The notes under the pieces are model-generated. The model did not search any database. It had not been told where the DNA came from and saw only the letters and a program-made list of their open reading frames with translations. The translations under genes were made by a program, and so were the position numbers. Of a stretch of 64,000 nt of DNA, positions 1 through 11,700 are shown piece after piece; the first letter of the stretch is position 1, and each line of letters begins with the position of its first letter. Source of the DNA: Oxytricha trifallax (taxonomy: Eukaryota > Ciliophora > Spirotrichea > Sporadotrichida > Oxytrichidae); contig ARYC01000093.1 of NCBI GenBank assembly GCA_000711775.1, positions 57,522 through 121,521 on the forward strand, in the 5' to 3' direction.

Positions 1-755
1 TAAAATGAGTGATTTTAAGGTGATTAATATTTACAGTCATGTAATGTTTAAGTTCCAGAAGTGTTATATGTGGATATCAATATTAAAATTTTGTATTTAT
101 AATTTCTATATATTTTAAGACACCTATTAAATATGGGTATCTAATAGGAGGTCAACCCTCGATAGAGAAATAGAGAAAGAAAGTAAAAACTGCAACAAGT
201 TTCAGAGATGGATTTCCATTTTAACCAATAAAATTCCATTAAATTAGTACTAAATTTGTTTAAATTTAATTAGTACTGGTACTAAATTAGTTTAAATTTA
301 ATTGGTACCAATTTAATAGTACTAAAACTTAATTAGTACCTAGTTTTAAACTAATGAGGTTTTAATGGAAAAGTTCCAAAATGGTTCAAAACCTAATTGG
401 TACCAGTACCAACCTGATTTATACTAAATTAGTACCAAGGAATTTCAAAAAATGGACTCTCGAGAAATTGTAAGAATTAGATTTCATTAAATTTATATAG
501 TCAAGTTAAATAAGTAAAGTAAACAGAAAATTCAATTTCATTTAAATTTTTATTAGTTAATAAATATCGACATAACATTTTTATAGATGTAAAGATGATG
601 AATTATAAAAGAATAAAAATCTTCATCTTAAAAACAAAAACTTACATTGAATCTAACATAAAAAATAAAATAAATCAAAAAGAAACCCTAATCCCCAACA
701 TTACCCTCATCAATCAAAACATATATAAAACTCATTAAGGGGTTTTGGGGTTTTG
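1..755. mobile_element. Short TBE-like element, right part only
   Basis: This is the right-hand part of a short non-autonomous telomere-bearing-type element; its left end lies outside the window. It ends in G4T4G4T4 (about 738-755) and aligns along its whole length with the right half of the complete copy at 57981-59188. Both share the terminal repeat, the GTAC-rich internal block and an AT-rich tail. ATT at 756-758 is the expected target duplication, but the other copy is not visible. No protein-coding frame was seen. The element sits inside an older TBE transposase gene, so it is a nested insertion. Confidence 0.8.
126..438. repeat. GTAC-rich conserved block, copy 1
   Basis: This block is dense in AGTACC, GGTACC and AGTACT words separated by AATTTAAT-type spacers. 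It starts with a conserved 'AAATATGGG..ATCT.ATAGGAGGTCAAC' stretch. Near-identical blocks lie at 10933-11246, inside the 4.1-kb TBE, and at 58566-58872, inside the short element. It carries no reading frame that I can defend. Its function is unknown. The many short palindromes would suit protein binding or a promoter, but that is inference. Confidence 0.75.
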
Positions 756-758
756 ATT

Positions 759-908
759 CTTGTGTAAGAACTTTGCTATAGCTGCATAATTCAGTACTGG
801 TTTGACTAAGTCTATTTTAATACTCGTACCATACCTAAGTTTAAGCAGTAAATCTAAATATTACTCATCATAAATATACCCTAAATTTCGCTAATTTCTA
901 TTTCTCAT
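759..908 (-). pseudogene. 42-kDa-type TBE transposase, N-terminal 50 codons
   Basis: The minus-strand frame from ATG at 908 reads MRNRNQRNLG, then YIYDEQYLDLL, then KPVLNYAAIAKFLHK. It is collinear with residues 1 to about 50 of the transposase at 8999-10063. It covers only the N-terminal helix-turn-helix approach and is broken off by the nested short element at 755/756. It cannot encode an active enzyme from this piece alone. Confidence 0.75.
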
Positions 909-1012
909 TTTGGAATTTGACCTAATTTTTCTTCTAACATTTATAAGACCCCAACTATACCCTACAAATCAAATGCACTTATAAACCTCATTAAGAGGAT
1001 TGTGGGATTTTA
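759..1012 (-). mobile_element. Decayed TBE terminal fragment (reverse orientation)
   Basis: Read on the minus strand this matches the first ~260 bases of the TBE at 8897: the terminal repeat followed by the start of the transposase ORF. The terminal C4A4 repeat is mutated (GGATTGTGGGATTTT on the plus strand), so this end is old. The fragment is cut at 756-758 by the short element, and the rest of this TBE would lie left of the window. Confidence 0.8.
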
Positions 1013-1588
1013 TAGCAAAAATTTAACTATTTTTTAAAATCATTTTATCTAATAATATGAATTTACAAAAATAAACTACTAAAAATGAATAAATTAATAT
1101 TTTAAGAAAAGAAAATACAATTTTATACAATAACAATATGGCTTCTGTAATCCTTAAAAAATTACAAACTTGCTCTATTCATAGTTTATTCTATTTATAG
1201 ACATTTGGATATCTATTTTCCAGAAACTAATTTGAGTTTTTTATCTATTTCCTTGGACTATTTATGAATATTATTGATTCCTAGTTTTATGAGTAGGTAA
1301 AATCATTTTCACTGTCATATAATATATCTTTATTGGGCTTAGATTATTATTACATCAGAATTATGTTCTACTATATTACAAAATAAAGGATAAATAATTA
1401 ATAAATTGAAGTCAATATAAAGATTAAATAAAAAATGATTCATAATTTATAATAGTAAATTGATAAATAAAAATTAATAATTAATAATCAAAATGGAAAA
1501 CTTATTAGACGAAGACGGAGCATGACTACATTCACACAAATTTCTTAAGCTACATTTTAAATAAATGAATAAAATTTATTTTAATACT
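1013..1588. other. AT-rich non-coding stretch
   Basis: Low-complexity AT-rich DNA with no sustained coding frame. A short run at about 1493-1525 reads MENLLDEDGA and then TGA, and may be a small MDS or a chance ORF. Confidence 0.4.
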
Positions 1589-1723
1589 CTTTAAGCAATA
1601 CTACAGAGACTTGAAGTGGAGAGGACGAGGCTTCAGCGAAGAACAGAAATACAAAAATAAGAAAAACTAATTCATGCAGATGGAGATGTTTATGAAGGTA
1701 AGTGGAAAGATGACAAAGCTGTT
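1589..1723 (+). CDS. MDS fragment encoding a MORN motif
   Basis: With TAA/TAG as Gln this block reads LQAILQRLEVERTRLQRRTE and ends in DGDVYEGKWKDDKAV. The last part fits one MORN (membrane occupation and recognition nexus) repeat, whose core is YEGxWKxxK. MORN proteins usually carry several such repeats and often sit at membranes or cytoskeletal structures. Only one repeat is seen, so this is a partial gene whose other MDSs are elsewhere or are not recognised. The preceding residues are charged and probably helical. The block runs out into AT-rich DNA at about 1723. The next coding-looking block (1853-2169) is on the opposite strand, which would fit a scrambled gene but could equally be a separate locus. 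Confidence 0.5.
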
Positions 1724-1852
1724 CTGCTAAATACATTTCTATTTAAGTTAATCCTAATACTTAATTATATTATTAATTTTCATTTAAAATTAAAGTATTC
1801 CTCTTATTTTTCATAATTGCATCTAATTTTGATTTAACAGTTATAATATGGC

Positions 1853-2169
1853 GTTTTATAGATTTTGATTGAGATATTTTTGTTCTTCTTCACCATCTTC
1901 ATTTTCAAGATATAAATTAGGAGAATTTAATCTTTTGTAGCTTTGAATATTTGATAGCAAGTTTTGATTAATATCAAATGAAGGAGGAGCTTCTCTGATA
2001 TTTTCAAATATCACTACTTTATATTTTTCCATCTCATCCAAATCTTGATATTCAGGATTTTCTATTACTTCTACTTGTTTTTCCGATTAATCTTCTACTT
2101 GTTATTTTCTGTCTATTTACTTTTCAGCTTCTGATTCAAGATTCTCAATGGCATATTTATTATAGACTA
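1853..2169 (-). CDS. Acidic/Q-rich MDS fragment, unknown
   Basis: The minus-strand frame is open for about 105 codons using TAA/TAG as Gln. It reads AIENLESEAEKQIDRKQQ, then NPEYQDLDEMEKYKVVIF, then ENEDGEEEQKYLNQNL. Composition is protein-like (balanced charged residues, some aromatics), unlike the AT-only DNA around it. I recognise no domain. The frame runs into AT-rich sequence at both ends with no clear start or stop, as expected of an internal MDS. Its partner blocks are unknown. The MORN block at 1589-1723 on the opposite strand is the nearest candidate if the locus is scrambled. Confidence 0.5.
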
Positions 2170-2904
2170 ATTTAATAGAATAATCAAATATAGAAAGTTA
2201 TAAATTAAATCACATAAATTTGAAAATTATAATGATTTTTTGAATGTCCAAAATTTAGAGATTATATGATTATGCATGCAATTTTTATTTGTAAATCACA
2301 GTTAATACTTTTAAAGAATAGGCATAAAATTATGAGTTTTAATACAAAATAAATTTAATCAATTACTATATTACCAAATGATTTTAAGTTGTATTAACCC
2401 TCAATTAATAACATTACTAAAATATAATAATTAAGAATTAATTATAAAATATTATTTTTTAATTAAATATCAAATTATCATATTGTTTCTCATTATCATT
2501 TAATTTATATTAATAAGCTCAATCAAAACAATAAATCCAAATAATTTGATTGTTTTTTTTACAAAAAATGGATAATTTTTATATTTTAATAATTTGCTTC
2601 ATTATAAAGTTAGATTATTGGAGATTTATTAAATTAATAAGTCTAACATAAAAGCATTCATTTTGTAAACTAAAGATATATGACGTTTAAATTTAAATTT
2701 TTTTTTCTAAAACCTAATAATATTTTATATAATATATTACCTTAAAATTAAAAATATGCAATATATTTAATCTATTTAATCCCATTAGTTTAAAAGAGTT
2801 TGCTTTAATATAAAAATTATTTATTAATCGATCATTTTAAGTAATTTTAAGATAGGAAAAAATGAAATTTAATGATTAAAGTTATTTCCTTATTAAAAAT
2901 GGGT
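2170..2904. other. AT-rich spacer/IES-like DNA
   Basis: Very AT-rich DNA with homopolymer T and A runs and no sustained frame in either direction. I see nothing to annotate. Confidence 0.4.
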
Positions 2905-5192
2905 TTTAATATTTAGTATAACCAGGCCATTATGTGATCTCACTGTCTATTTTCTTTAAAACATCTTTGATTGATTCTATTAATTTTGCCTATTAAAGTA
3001 ACTCAGCAATCCTTCGAGCATTAAAATATATAATAATCAGATATTCTTAGAGCATCAAACAAATTTTATTATTTTTGATTTCTCTCTTAACTAGCTTAAG
3101 CTCGCAATTTGAGAACATTAACATATGTAACATTGAAGCCATTAACTCCAATTGTTTCTACAAACCATTCCTTGATTTTTTCTAGTTACTCAATGCAAAA
3201 TTTCCTTTCTTTTTATGTAGCATTTTTATTTCCTATTATTTGTTCAAAAGCTTTTAAACAGCTTTACGCTCTCCAACTTGAAAAAGCTTTTTAATTTCTG
3301 CGTTTAAATCCTAAAGTTTTAAGACTTTACATTGCATTTTTGTCATAATTAAAGTCAACTCTTCTGAATTTAATCTCTATATTATATTTTAAAAAATTAA
3401 GATTATTGTTATTATCAATGTTTCAAACAAATTAATAATTATTTAATTATATAAATAAATAATTATTCTAATTAGATACATTTTAATGTATTAATTCGCA
3501 TATAACAAATTGATGCTTATTTTTCATCAAAGTGTTTATCAGATAACCTTTCAACTAAAACCCCTATTTATTTATTGATATTATTAAGCTATAAAATATG
3601 ATATATTAATAATATTTAATAATTTTTAGAATATATTTTTGAAAGATTTTACTAAAATAAAATTATTTTTGTCCATTTAAATATTTGTTTTTGTGTGGTA
3701 AATATCAAATGGGTTTAGTCACCCTCTTATCTAATATCGTAAGCGGTTATCATATCTTTTGTGTCAATGAGTAAACCACTTAATACGATGCTTATTCGAG
3801 AGCGTGTAAACCAATCAAACCTGTTAAGTTCTTATTATTATTAAAAGAAATTTAATAACTTAATTCAGTTAAACCAGTTTTGATATTAATATTATTAACC
3901 ATTTGCTATAAGGAATAACTGATAATCATTTTATAAAATTTGAAAATTTTTAACTTACAAAATAATGCAACTCTTTTAAGCCATCTTTCACCAATTTAGT
4001 CCTATCTTGATTGTAAAAGTACAAATTCCTGAGCCTGTTATACTCTATTTATTACTCAACGTATTTGTTTAGTACTACGTTTCGAGATTTTTCAGTAAAA
4101 GATTTTAAATAATTATTGTACTCGTCCACTCTGGAAGTAAATAATGGGGGAAAGTATTCATTTTTAAAATTATCGAAAATAGAAGATATTATAGCAATTC
4201 AATCAAAAATATTATAATTATTTCAAATATAATTTGCTTATTTTTTATTGCTTAATTTCTGATTTTTTTTCCTTCAGAATGTAATTTACAATAATTTAGT
4301 AAAAATCCCAATAAAATATATAATTATTTATGTATACATTAAAAGTATAATAAAGATTAGTGTAGTATAGAGCATCAACAATTATCAATTTTACAAACCA
4401 TTTTGCGTCTTCATCCTCTATTGCTTCCTCAATTTTGTCAGATTCAATGACAAAATATTCATGCACGTTATATTATTAAATAATAAATATTCAAAACATT
4501 TAAACTATTATTATATTCATTAAATATAGTTATATTTTGAAAGATAAATCCATAGTAAAAAAAAAGAAAAAATAATATAGTTTAACCGAGTTAATTAATT
4601 TTTAATCCAGAAAAACTGAATTTTTATCAATTATACTCCAAATTAATTTAATATTAATAAAAAGGAATAAGCACAATCTTTCAAATTACTCCTTGAATTA
4701 ACTTAATTTCTATTTTTATCTCTTTAAAATTCTTATAAATATATATATCAAAGTTTTCAAAATGATTTATTCTATTTATTTTAATAATTTAATTTTGTTA
4801 ATTGTGTCAAAATAAGGGGTTTTAATCTTATAAGATTAAAATTATATATATAATAAATAATTTCATCCAGACATCCAGAGATTAGTTATTCAAATTGTTT
4901 TAAGAATTTCCTTAAGCATTAATTTTTAATTTTGGACAATTAGGCATCAGTGCTTTTCCCAGTTCTGACATGATATTAGTACTTGAAAAAAGCTGATGTT
5001 TATGTTTTAGTCTCTTAATCCTTAAATGCCTTTTTAAATATATATTTCTTGCTATAACAATTTTTATGTTCGGTTTCTGCTTTATCTGTTCTAAAATATT
5101 TCAAGCAGTAGCAAAGTATATAGTGATTTCTGTTCTTATTTTTTCTATCTTTTTTCTTTCTTAACCCTTATCGCAGCATAAATTATAATTAT
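2905..5192 (-). CDS. Unknown gene in at least four MDSs (minus strand)
   Basis: Four minus-strand blocks have protein-like composition. In gene order they are 5192-4858 (contains CYCLKYFRTDKAETEHKNCY and CLRKFLKQFEQLISGCLDEI), 4474-4368 (NVHEYFVIESDKIEEAIED, WFVKLIIVDALY), 4197-3955 (EYFPPLFTSRVDEYNNYL, YNRLRNLYFYNQDRTKLVK) and 3390-2905 (QDLNAEIKKLFQVGERKAVQ, QAKLIESIKDVLKKIDSEI). AT-rich segments of 200-600 bp separate them and look like IESs. The order is consistent with an unscrambled gene, but I could not fix the pointer repeats, so grouping them as one gene is inference. The last block looks coiled-coil. I recognise no family. Start and stop are not certain; the frame fades after ITQWPGYTKY near 2905. 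Confidence 0.5.
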
Positions 5193-5587
5193 TTACTCGT
5201 TTTTGAACCCTTAATTTATTAAAGAGAAATTCTAATTTAATATTGGCAAATTATAAATAAATTTATGAAAAAAATAATTTGTTTTACATTTATTTTTTAG
5301 AAATATAATTAAATTCTTAACATTTAAAAAAAGTAAAATGAAATTTTAAAAAAAAAGTTAAAAGTATAAAAATGTCTTATAATATAATATTAAGTTAGAT
5401 ATTTGTCAATATTTTGAATTTAGCAATTATTTTGAATATTTTTGAAGTTAATCAATGAATCAGAATTAATAATCTAGAATTATTAATAAATGAACAAACT
5501 AATATGAATAATAATTATTTTATTAAATTGAAATATATATAATTTCACAGCTTGCTATTTAAAAATCCATGTCAAATTGAATTACCT

Positions 5588-5728
5588 TCATTTATTTTTA
5601 TGACTTTCTGTTAAATTTTATTGCTTCTATTCCGAGATAACACCTTTTTAATAATGTATAATTTATAACACTGTTTTTATTGAATAACACTTTTTTATTG
5701 AATGAACAGCATCTCCATAAGCCTTCAT
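5588..5728 (-). CDS. Possible first MDS (M-K-A-Y-G-D..) of the minus-strand gene
   Basis: The minus-strand ATG at 5728, preceded by the usual A-rich context (ATTAAAATG), opens 46 codons reading MKAYGDAVHSIKKCYS before TGA at 5590-5588. It lies just upstream of the 5192-2905 minus-strand blocks and could be that gene's N-terminal MDS, with the TGA inside an IES. It could also be a chance ORF in AT-rich DNA. No domain is recognised. Confidence 0.25.
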
Positions 5729-6204
5729 TTTAATTTAACTTATTTGATTTGTTTACATAAACATATTAACAAAACGTTCTGCATGAAATATAAACAAGTA
5801 AATCTTATTATGATATTTAAAGATAGGATATATTATTTTATAATTTTTCAAAATTATTAAATTCTTGTATATTATATAATTTACAACACTTTTTAAATGT
5901 AATTAAATAATCATGATTCAATATTAAATTAATTTGACGAATTAGAGAATAAATTATTTAGTTTTTTTTTAAATTACTAAATAAACTTAAATCATTTATT
6001 GTGTTTAAAAATCTTTTTCGATTACAATTACTTATTAATTTAAACCATCTTATTTTAATTTATAATTAAAAAAATGAATAAAACTAGATATATAATTAAT
6101 TAAACGTATAATAAAGTAAATGAATTAATTAGCAAAGAAGAAATCATTGACTTTAAATATTTTGATTATTTTTGTTTGCAACTTAAATTAAATTTTATTA
6201 TAAA
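5729..6204. other. AT-rich intergenic stretch
   Basis: AT-rich DNA between a minus-strand gene start and a plus-strand gene start. No coding block, repeat or RNA gene is visible. It would contain both 5' non-coding regions if the flanking starts are correct. Confidence 0.4.
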
Positions 6205-8680
6205 ATGAAATCAAGGAATTATCTGAATGAGAGCAGCACCATTTAATCTACTCAAGAGAAACTTCAAAATAAATCAAGCTACTCTTTAAATAGGACTTCT
6301 CTAGAGCTTAGCTCATCAGCAAAGAAAGAGGACAGATATAGCATTAAAGAAAATCTTACCAAGTAAATATCAGATGGACTTCAAAACTTAAATGCTAAAT
6401 CTTCCTCCAATAGTATAATTATATAAAATTTTATTTGAATTATTAGAAATGTTGTATATAGAATCAAGATTTTGTACTCAGTGACATTAACTTCTTTGAA
6501 AATCAATCACATCTAAATAGCAGTAAGAAAAAAATGATAATATAGCAAGAGAAAATAAGAATTAAAAAGCTGTCTAGAAACACCCAGTAGAATTTCATAT
6601 ATCCTAAAACTCAAATGAATTCCTCTACTTAATTAAGGAAAAAGATTTTTACATCTATGAATGTGAATTCCTCAGAAAAAAATCAAGAGAAGCCTCCAGA
6701 TTTAAAACTCTAAAAAGCAGTTGCATCAACTAAAGAAATCGTTAACCCAGTTAAGGATTTAAGGGAGTCAAGAAGAATGAGCATGTTAAGAAAGAATCTA
6801 ACTTTGGCCAATATTAACGGAGATGGAGAAAATTCATATTCACCACAAAGGATTTCAGTCGATCATTTAATTGATTAAAGTATAGCTAATAAAAAAGGAG
6901 TTATTCCAAAGCTGTTCCAAAATTTTAAAAAGCAGATGGATAATGAGAAAAATAAAAAGAAAGTTGAAATCTAAGATGATTACTTTTAATTTTTTATTTT
7001 TACATAAGGCTAAAGATTAAAATGCTGCAGAAAGCTAAAAAGTTAAACTTAATGTCAACAAATGATAAAGACAATAATTTGCTAATACCTTGTAAAATCA
7101 AACCAAGAAAAGCTGAAGTGAAAATAATTAACCCTCATCTTTCGAATATCAGATATGCAGTAATCCTTAATAATTCCCCACTAATGCAAACGAATTCAAT
7201 GCTTAAAAGAGAAATCTTTAATTTTAATCATTCAACAGAGATCAGACCATCCCCTCAAGTTCTTCACAGTTTTAAAATTCCAAAAACAGAGGCTGTAGAC
7301 ATCTAAAACAACATCACACTTATAAGAACTAATCCTAAGAAATATGCCAATAAAGTGCCAATTCCATTTTCAAACCATCATCTGCCTCCTAAACCTTATA
7401 TAAAACAGCATAGAAACTAAAACAATGGAATGATGACAAGAAGGTAGTTTTAAGACAATCCAGATAGGTCTAATAATTAATCGCCTTTATCAAACAGAAG
7501 CAGATCTTAAAACTAAACTCCTTTAACAAATAGGTCAAATAAATCAATAACTGGAGGAGCCCATAGATCAGCGAGATCCTTAAATTTATCATAAAGATCA
7601 AATGTTTCAATGTCTAGTTTTAGAATAAAGCAACTTAAAAACATGCAGAAAGTTTATTTAAATAAATCCATTAGAGAATTCAGAAAACAGCTTGAAGGAA
7701 TACTAACTGATTAAAAGAGGAAAATGTAGGACATAGAAATGCAAAATTCTTACTTCAAGGAACTTGCTAATGTCTCTTCTTAAGTTAATAAAATCATGAC
7801 AAGCGAAAATATTTACATGGCTAAGAAAAAAATGACAAGGTCTTTCACAAAAAAAGAAGTGAGTAATTTACAAAACTACAAAACCCTTATTAATTAGCAA
7901 GAAGAATAAGAGAAATCTCGAATCAAAGAAAATATTAGAGAGAAACTATGTTAGTGTAGAGAACAGCGATTTGCATTATAAGAGCTTTTGTATTACCTCA
8001 AGAAACTTAAGAAATAAATGAAAAGAGATAAGACATTCAAGTAAAAATTTTCAAAGGAAAAAGACAATTTTCATGAGATTGATGAGAGCATTGAATTAGC
8101 AGACATTTTAAAGAAAAAGATCAAGGAAGTATAAAAGTAACTGTTCAATGAAAGTTAGAGGCTTTTGGATTCTGGAATAGAATTGTGTAAAGATGAAGTC
8201 TTAAACCCACTAAAATTTTAAAACTCCTTCTATAACAAGGAAACTGAAGAATTTGTGAAGCTGATATTTGAAGATGAAAATAGCTTCTTAAAGAAAATTA
8301 GAATCAGTATGTTGAAATATAATAGAACGCCAACTCTTGAAAAGAAACTGAAAAAGTCTATACTAGGCAAAACAGAGATGGAAAAAATAAGAAAGCAGCA
8401 AGAAGATGCTGAGCGAAAAAGAGCAGAAATGGGAAACAACATGATATTCAAAGCATTTACAAAGAAGGTAGTGGATCTCAGGACAAAACTAGGGCCAGTC
8501 TGCATTAAACCATCATCATTGGATCTTAATGTACATATCGAAAATTTTAAACTAGATTCTAATTATTTTGAGCCAGTCAACCCTAGTTTAGCTCATCTTT
8601 AATCTCAATTCAGTCTGATTTCTATGTCAAGGTCAAGGTAGAGCATAAGCCTGATGAAATTTAACACATTACCTTGTTGA
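6205..8680 (+). CDS. Unknown basic, coiled-coil-rich protein (3 MDSs)
   Basis: ATG at 6205 follows an A-rich leader and opens MKSRNYLNESSTIQS. The frame continues across two apparent IESs (6413-6453, 6974-7013) and ends with TGA at 8678-8680, giving roughly 790 residues. The first third is S/N/K-rich. The middle has a run of SRSQ/NRSN-type low complexity. From about 7640 on it is strongly helical and charged (FRKQLEGILTDQKRKMQDIE, ENIREKLCQCREQRFALQEL, KIRKQQEDAERKRAEMG), predicting coiled coils. I recognise no family. One base appears extra in the A-run at 6951-6963: the frame is off by one there, and correcting it makes the AAGAT pointer junction read in phase. The next gene starts only about 100 bp downstream on the same strand. 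Confidence 0.75.
6413..6453. other. IES with GTATA pointer
   Basis: GTATA occurs at 6413-6417 and 6454-6458. Removing 41 bp leaves one copy and joins the upstream frame (..SSNSI) to the downstream frame (QNQDFVLSD). Without removal the upstream frame meets TGA. The segment is almost pure A/T. Inferred from frame continuity. Confidence 0.65.
6974..7013. other. IES with AAGAT pointer
   Basis: AAGAT occurs at 6974-6978 and 7014-7018. Excision of 40 bp joins ..KKVEIQD to QMLQKAKKLN. The junction is in phase only if one A in the run at 6951-6963 is treated as extra. Confidence 0.45.
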
Positions 8681-8782
8681 TTAATTTTAAATTTCAAAAT
8701 CATTTATCCTTAATTTGATTCTTCAAAGCTAAAAAGTAATTGAAATATAATAATTGCATATTAAAATAAAAGTTTCATAAAA

Positions 8783-11700
8783 ATGATGCATGAATGGAAA
8801 AGCTAAGAAAAATTAATTGAAGATTGGGAACATTTTCAAGTTTAAAATCCCCTAGTATATCACATGTTTAACTATGATAAAAATGAGTGGGATAATCAAA
8901 ACCCCAAAACCCCTTAGTGAGGTTTATAAGTGCTTTGATTTGTAGGGTATAGTTGGGGTCTTATTGGGGTTAGTAGAGAAATTAGGCCAATTTACAAAAT
9001 GAGAAATAGAAATTAGCGAAATTTAGGCTCGATTTATGATGAGAAATATTTAGATTTACTGCTTCAACTTAGGTATGGTACGAGTATTAATATAGATTAA
9101 GTCAAACCAGTATTGAATTATGCAGCTATTGCAAAGCTCTTACACAAGAGTGCCTCTACTGTTAGGTATCACTGCATGTTAGCTGTTTAGCATTTTAATT
9201 CTGGTACTTGAAAGCATCCTGCTAGAAAATAAAAGTTCTCACAGCACCATATTGACTACCTCTGTGACTCTAAGACTTTAAAGTATTGGGCACACTTTCC
9301 TCTAGACTAGCGAGCTGTAATGTTTCATCGCAAGTTTCCTGATATGCGCATCTCTCCTTAGACTATAGCCAACATTTATAGAAGAAATGGTATTACTTTC
9401 AAGACTGTCAACAGAGTGAAGAGAGTGATTGATTTTACAGTGCCATTTTATAGTAATAATTTAAACTATATATATGATTAAATGCAGAGAGCTATTGATA
9501 ATAACATCATATTCATACATGCAGATGAAGCTGTGTTTACTTTCAACACTTTTATTAATAAGTCATGGAATAAGAAGTAAGATAATATAGAAGTTTATGA
9601 CTAAAAAGTGAAGGTAGTCACCCATGCAATTTTAGCTGGTATAAGTGAAGATTCAGGCTTAGAGAGTTTTGTGATTCACCCTCGCTCTATTAAGCGAGAG
9701 TAGTATATAGAGTTCCTACATAAGCTCAGAGAGAAGTATAGCAACCAAGAGATCATCCTGTTTGCTGATAACCTTTCAGTTCATAAGACTAAGGAGTCTA
9801 AGAAAGCTTATGAAGACCTAAACTTAACTCCTGTTTATAACGTTCCTTATAGTCCTTAATTTAATGGAATAGAATTCTACTGGAGTTAAATCAAGACTCA
9901 CTACAAGAAGCTGCTGCTGTATCATCTTATGCATGACTTGCCTATCGATACAGTAGACTTGATTCAAAGCAACTGTAAGAGAGTAAGCGTGGATAAGACA
10001 ACAGCTTGTGCGAGAGAAGGAAGAATGAATGTTTATAAATAAGTTTTAGATTTAAACGAATGAATATATTCACATATTAAATTGGCCCATAAAGGGGTTT
10101 GGCTTCTCTTTCTTCTCCTCTTCTTAAGGCTTGCTTGGACCCATATTTCTTCTCTTTGTGCCAGCTCCTGCATCTATGTTCATTTCTTCTAGCTTTTAGA
10201 CATCTTTATAAAGTCTTTTGCTCACTTCATAAATAGTCTATGACTTTCTCTCTCTGTGAACCTTCGCATGCTCTTTCATTAGGAATATACCAGTTCCAGG
10301 TTTCCCTACAAAGTTATGAATCAAAGCTTACTAGAGAGGAATGGGTGCTTCTTAAGCTCAGCGAGCCAGGTCTCGCTTATTAGTATGCCTTGCTTCTTTT
10401 AATCTTCAGGAGAAATAGAGTAGCGTTTTGTGAGCTTCTTCAATGATCTCTCTGAGATAACTCTCTCTTAAAGTGCCAAGAACTCCAAAGAAGAAGCTCC
10501 TTTCTGGAAGCTTGTTAGAGAGTTGTTTCTTGGTAGGAAGATAAACTACCAACTCTTCATCTTTCATCGCATCCTCGTAGAGATTAGTGACTGAAATCTC
10601 TGGGTAGTTTGGTATATCTATCAACTTTATTTCACTGTTTTTGAAGGCTTTCTTCTCATCGCAGAGTATAGCTTTTAAGAATGAAATTTTGGTACCTTCC
10701 ATCGTTGGAAGGAATAAACCCACTATAGCATATGATTAAGTATATGTCACATGCTTACCATGCTAAGTGAGGTATCGATAGAGATCTTCCTTGCTTCTAA
10801 ATCTTGAGATCATTTCTTAAGCTTCAACCCTCTTCATTGCAGTACTTATAGATTCCATCCTTGTTCCTTCTCTTGTTATTGAATTTCAAATTTTAATATA
10901 TAGAGTTCTGGATCCTACTGTTAAAAATCTTAGTATTAAATATGGGCATCTTATAGGAGGTCAACCTGGTAAGGATACGTGGAGAAAGCTGGCAGAAGCT
11001 GTAACAAACTTCAGAGATGGAGCTCCATTTTTATCAATTTAGTTCCATTAAATTAGTACTAAATTTGTTTAAATTTGATTAGTACCGGTACTAAATTCGT
11101 TTAAATTTAATTGGTACCAATTTAATAGTACCAAAACTTAATTAGTACCTAGTTTTTAACTAATGAGGTTTTAATGGAAAAGTTCCAAAATGGTTCAAAA
11201 CCTAATTGGTACCAGTACCAACCTGAATTTATTCTCAGTTGGTACCAAAATTAAAAATATTAAGCATAAAATTAGAAAATTTATAGTTATAAACTAAGTA
11301 TAAATATGATGTCTAACACCTAAAAATCAACCATTGTTGTTGCAGTGCCTGCTCCTATACAAAGTTAGTATAGCCAGTGAGGTTTTTACTTATTAATAAT
11401 AGAAATTTAAATTTGAATTTAAACATGGCGGCTAACTTAAATCGTAAGGCAGTTTCTCTTGGAACAGGTTAATCATTGCTCAACTTTGGCTCCTCCAAGA
11501 AACCAGAAGTAATTTATATTGAAAAGGAGGTAGAGCTAAGAGCTCTAGAGTTTGAAGCTGAGGTCTTTAAAATTTAAGTTTAAAACAAGAAGTAGAGTGC
11601 TGAGATGGGAGTTTAAACATAAGTTGAATTGGTTGAGGAAGATAAGGAACAGCAACCAATAGAAAAAATTAAAACATTTTAATGTGAAGACTGCTAAAAT

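Noticed and set aside
3109..3294. 61-codon plus-strand ORF
   Set aside because: The minus strand is open over a longer interval (3390-2905) with charged, coiled-coil-like protein; the plus ORF is its shadow.
8230..8505. 91-codon minus-strand ORF
   Set aside because: Antisense of the charged C-terminal part of the 6205-8680 gene.
8897..8913. C4A4C4 repeats as chromosome ends/telomeres
   Set aside because: They lie at both ends of transposon-sized units in inverted orientation, with ANT duplications, and coding sequence continues on both outer sides. They are element termini.
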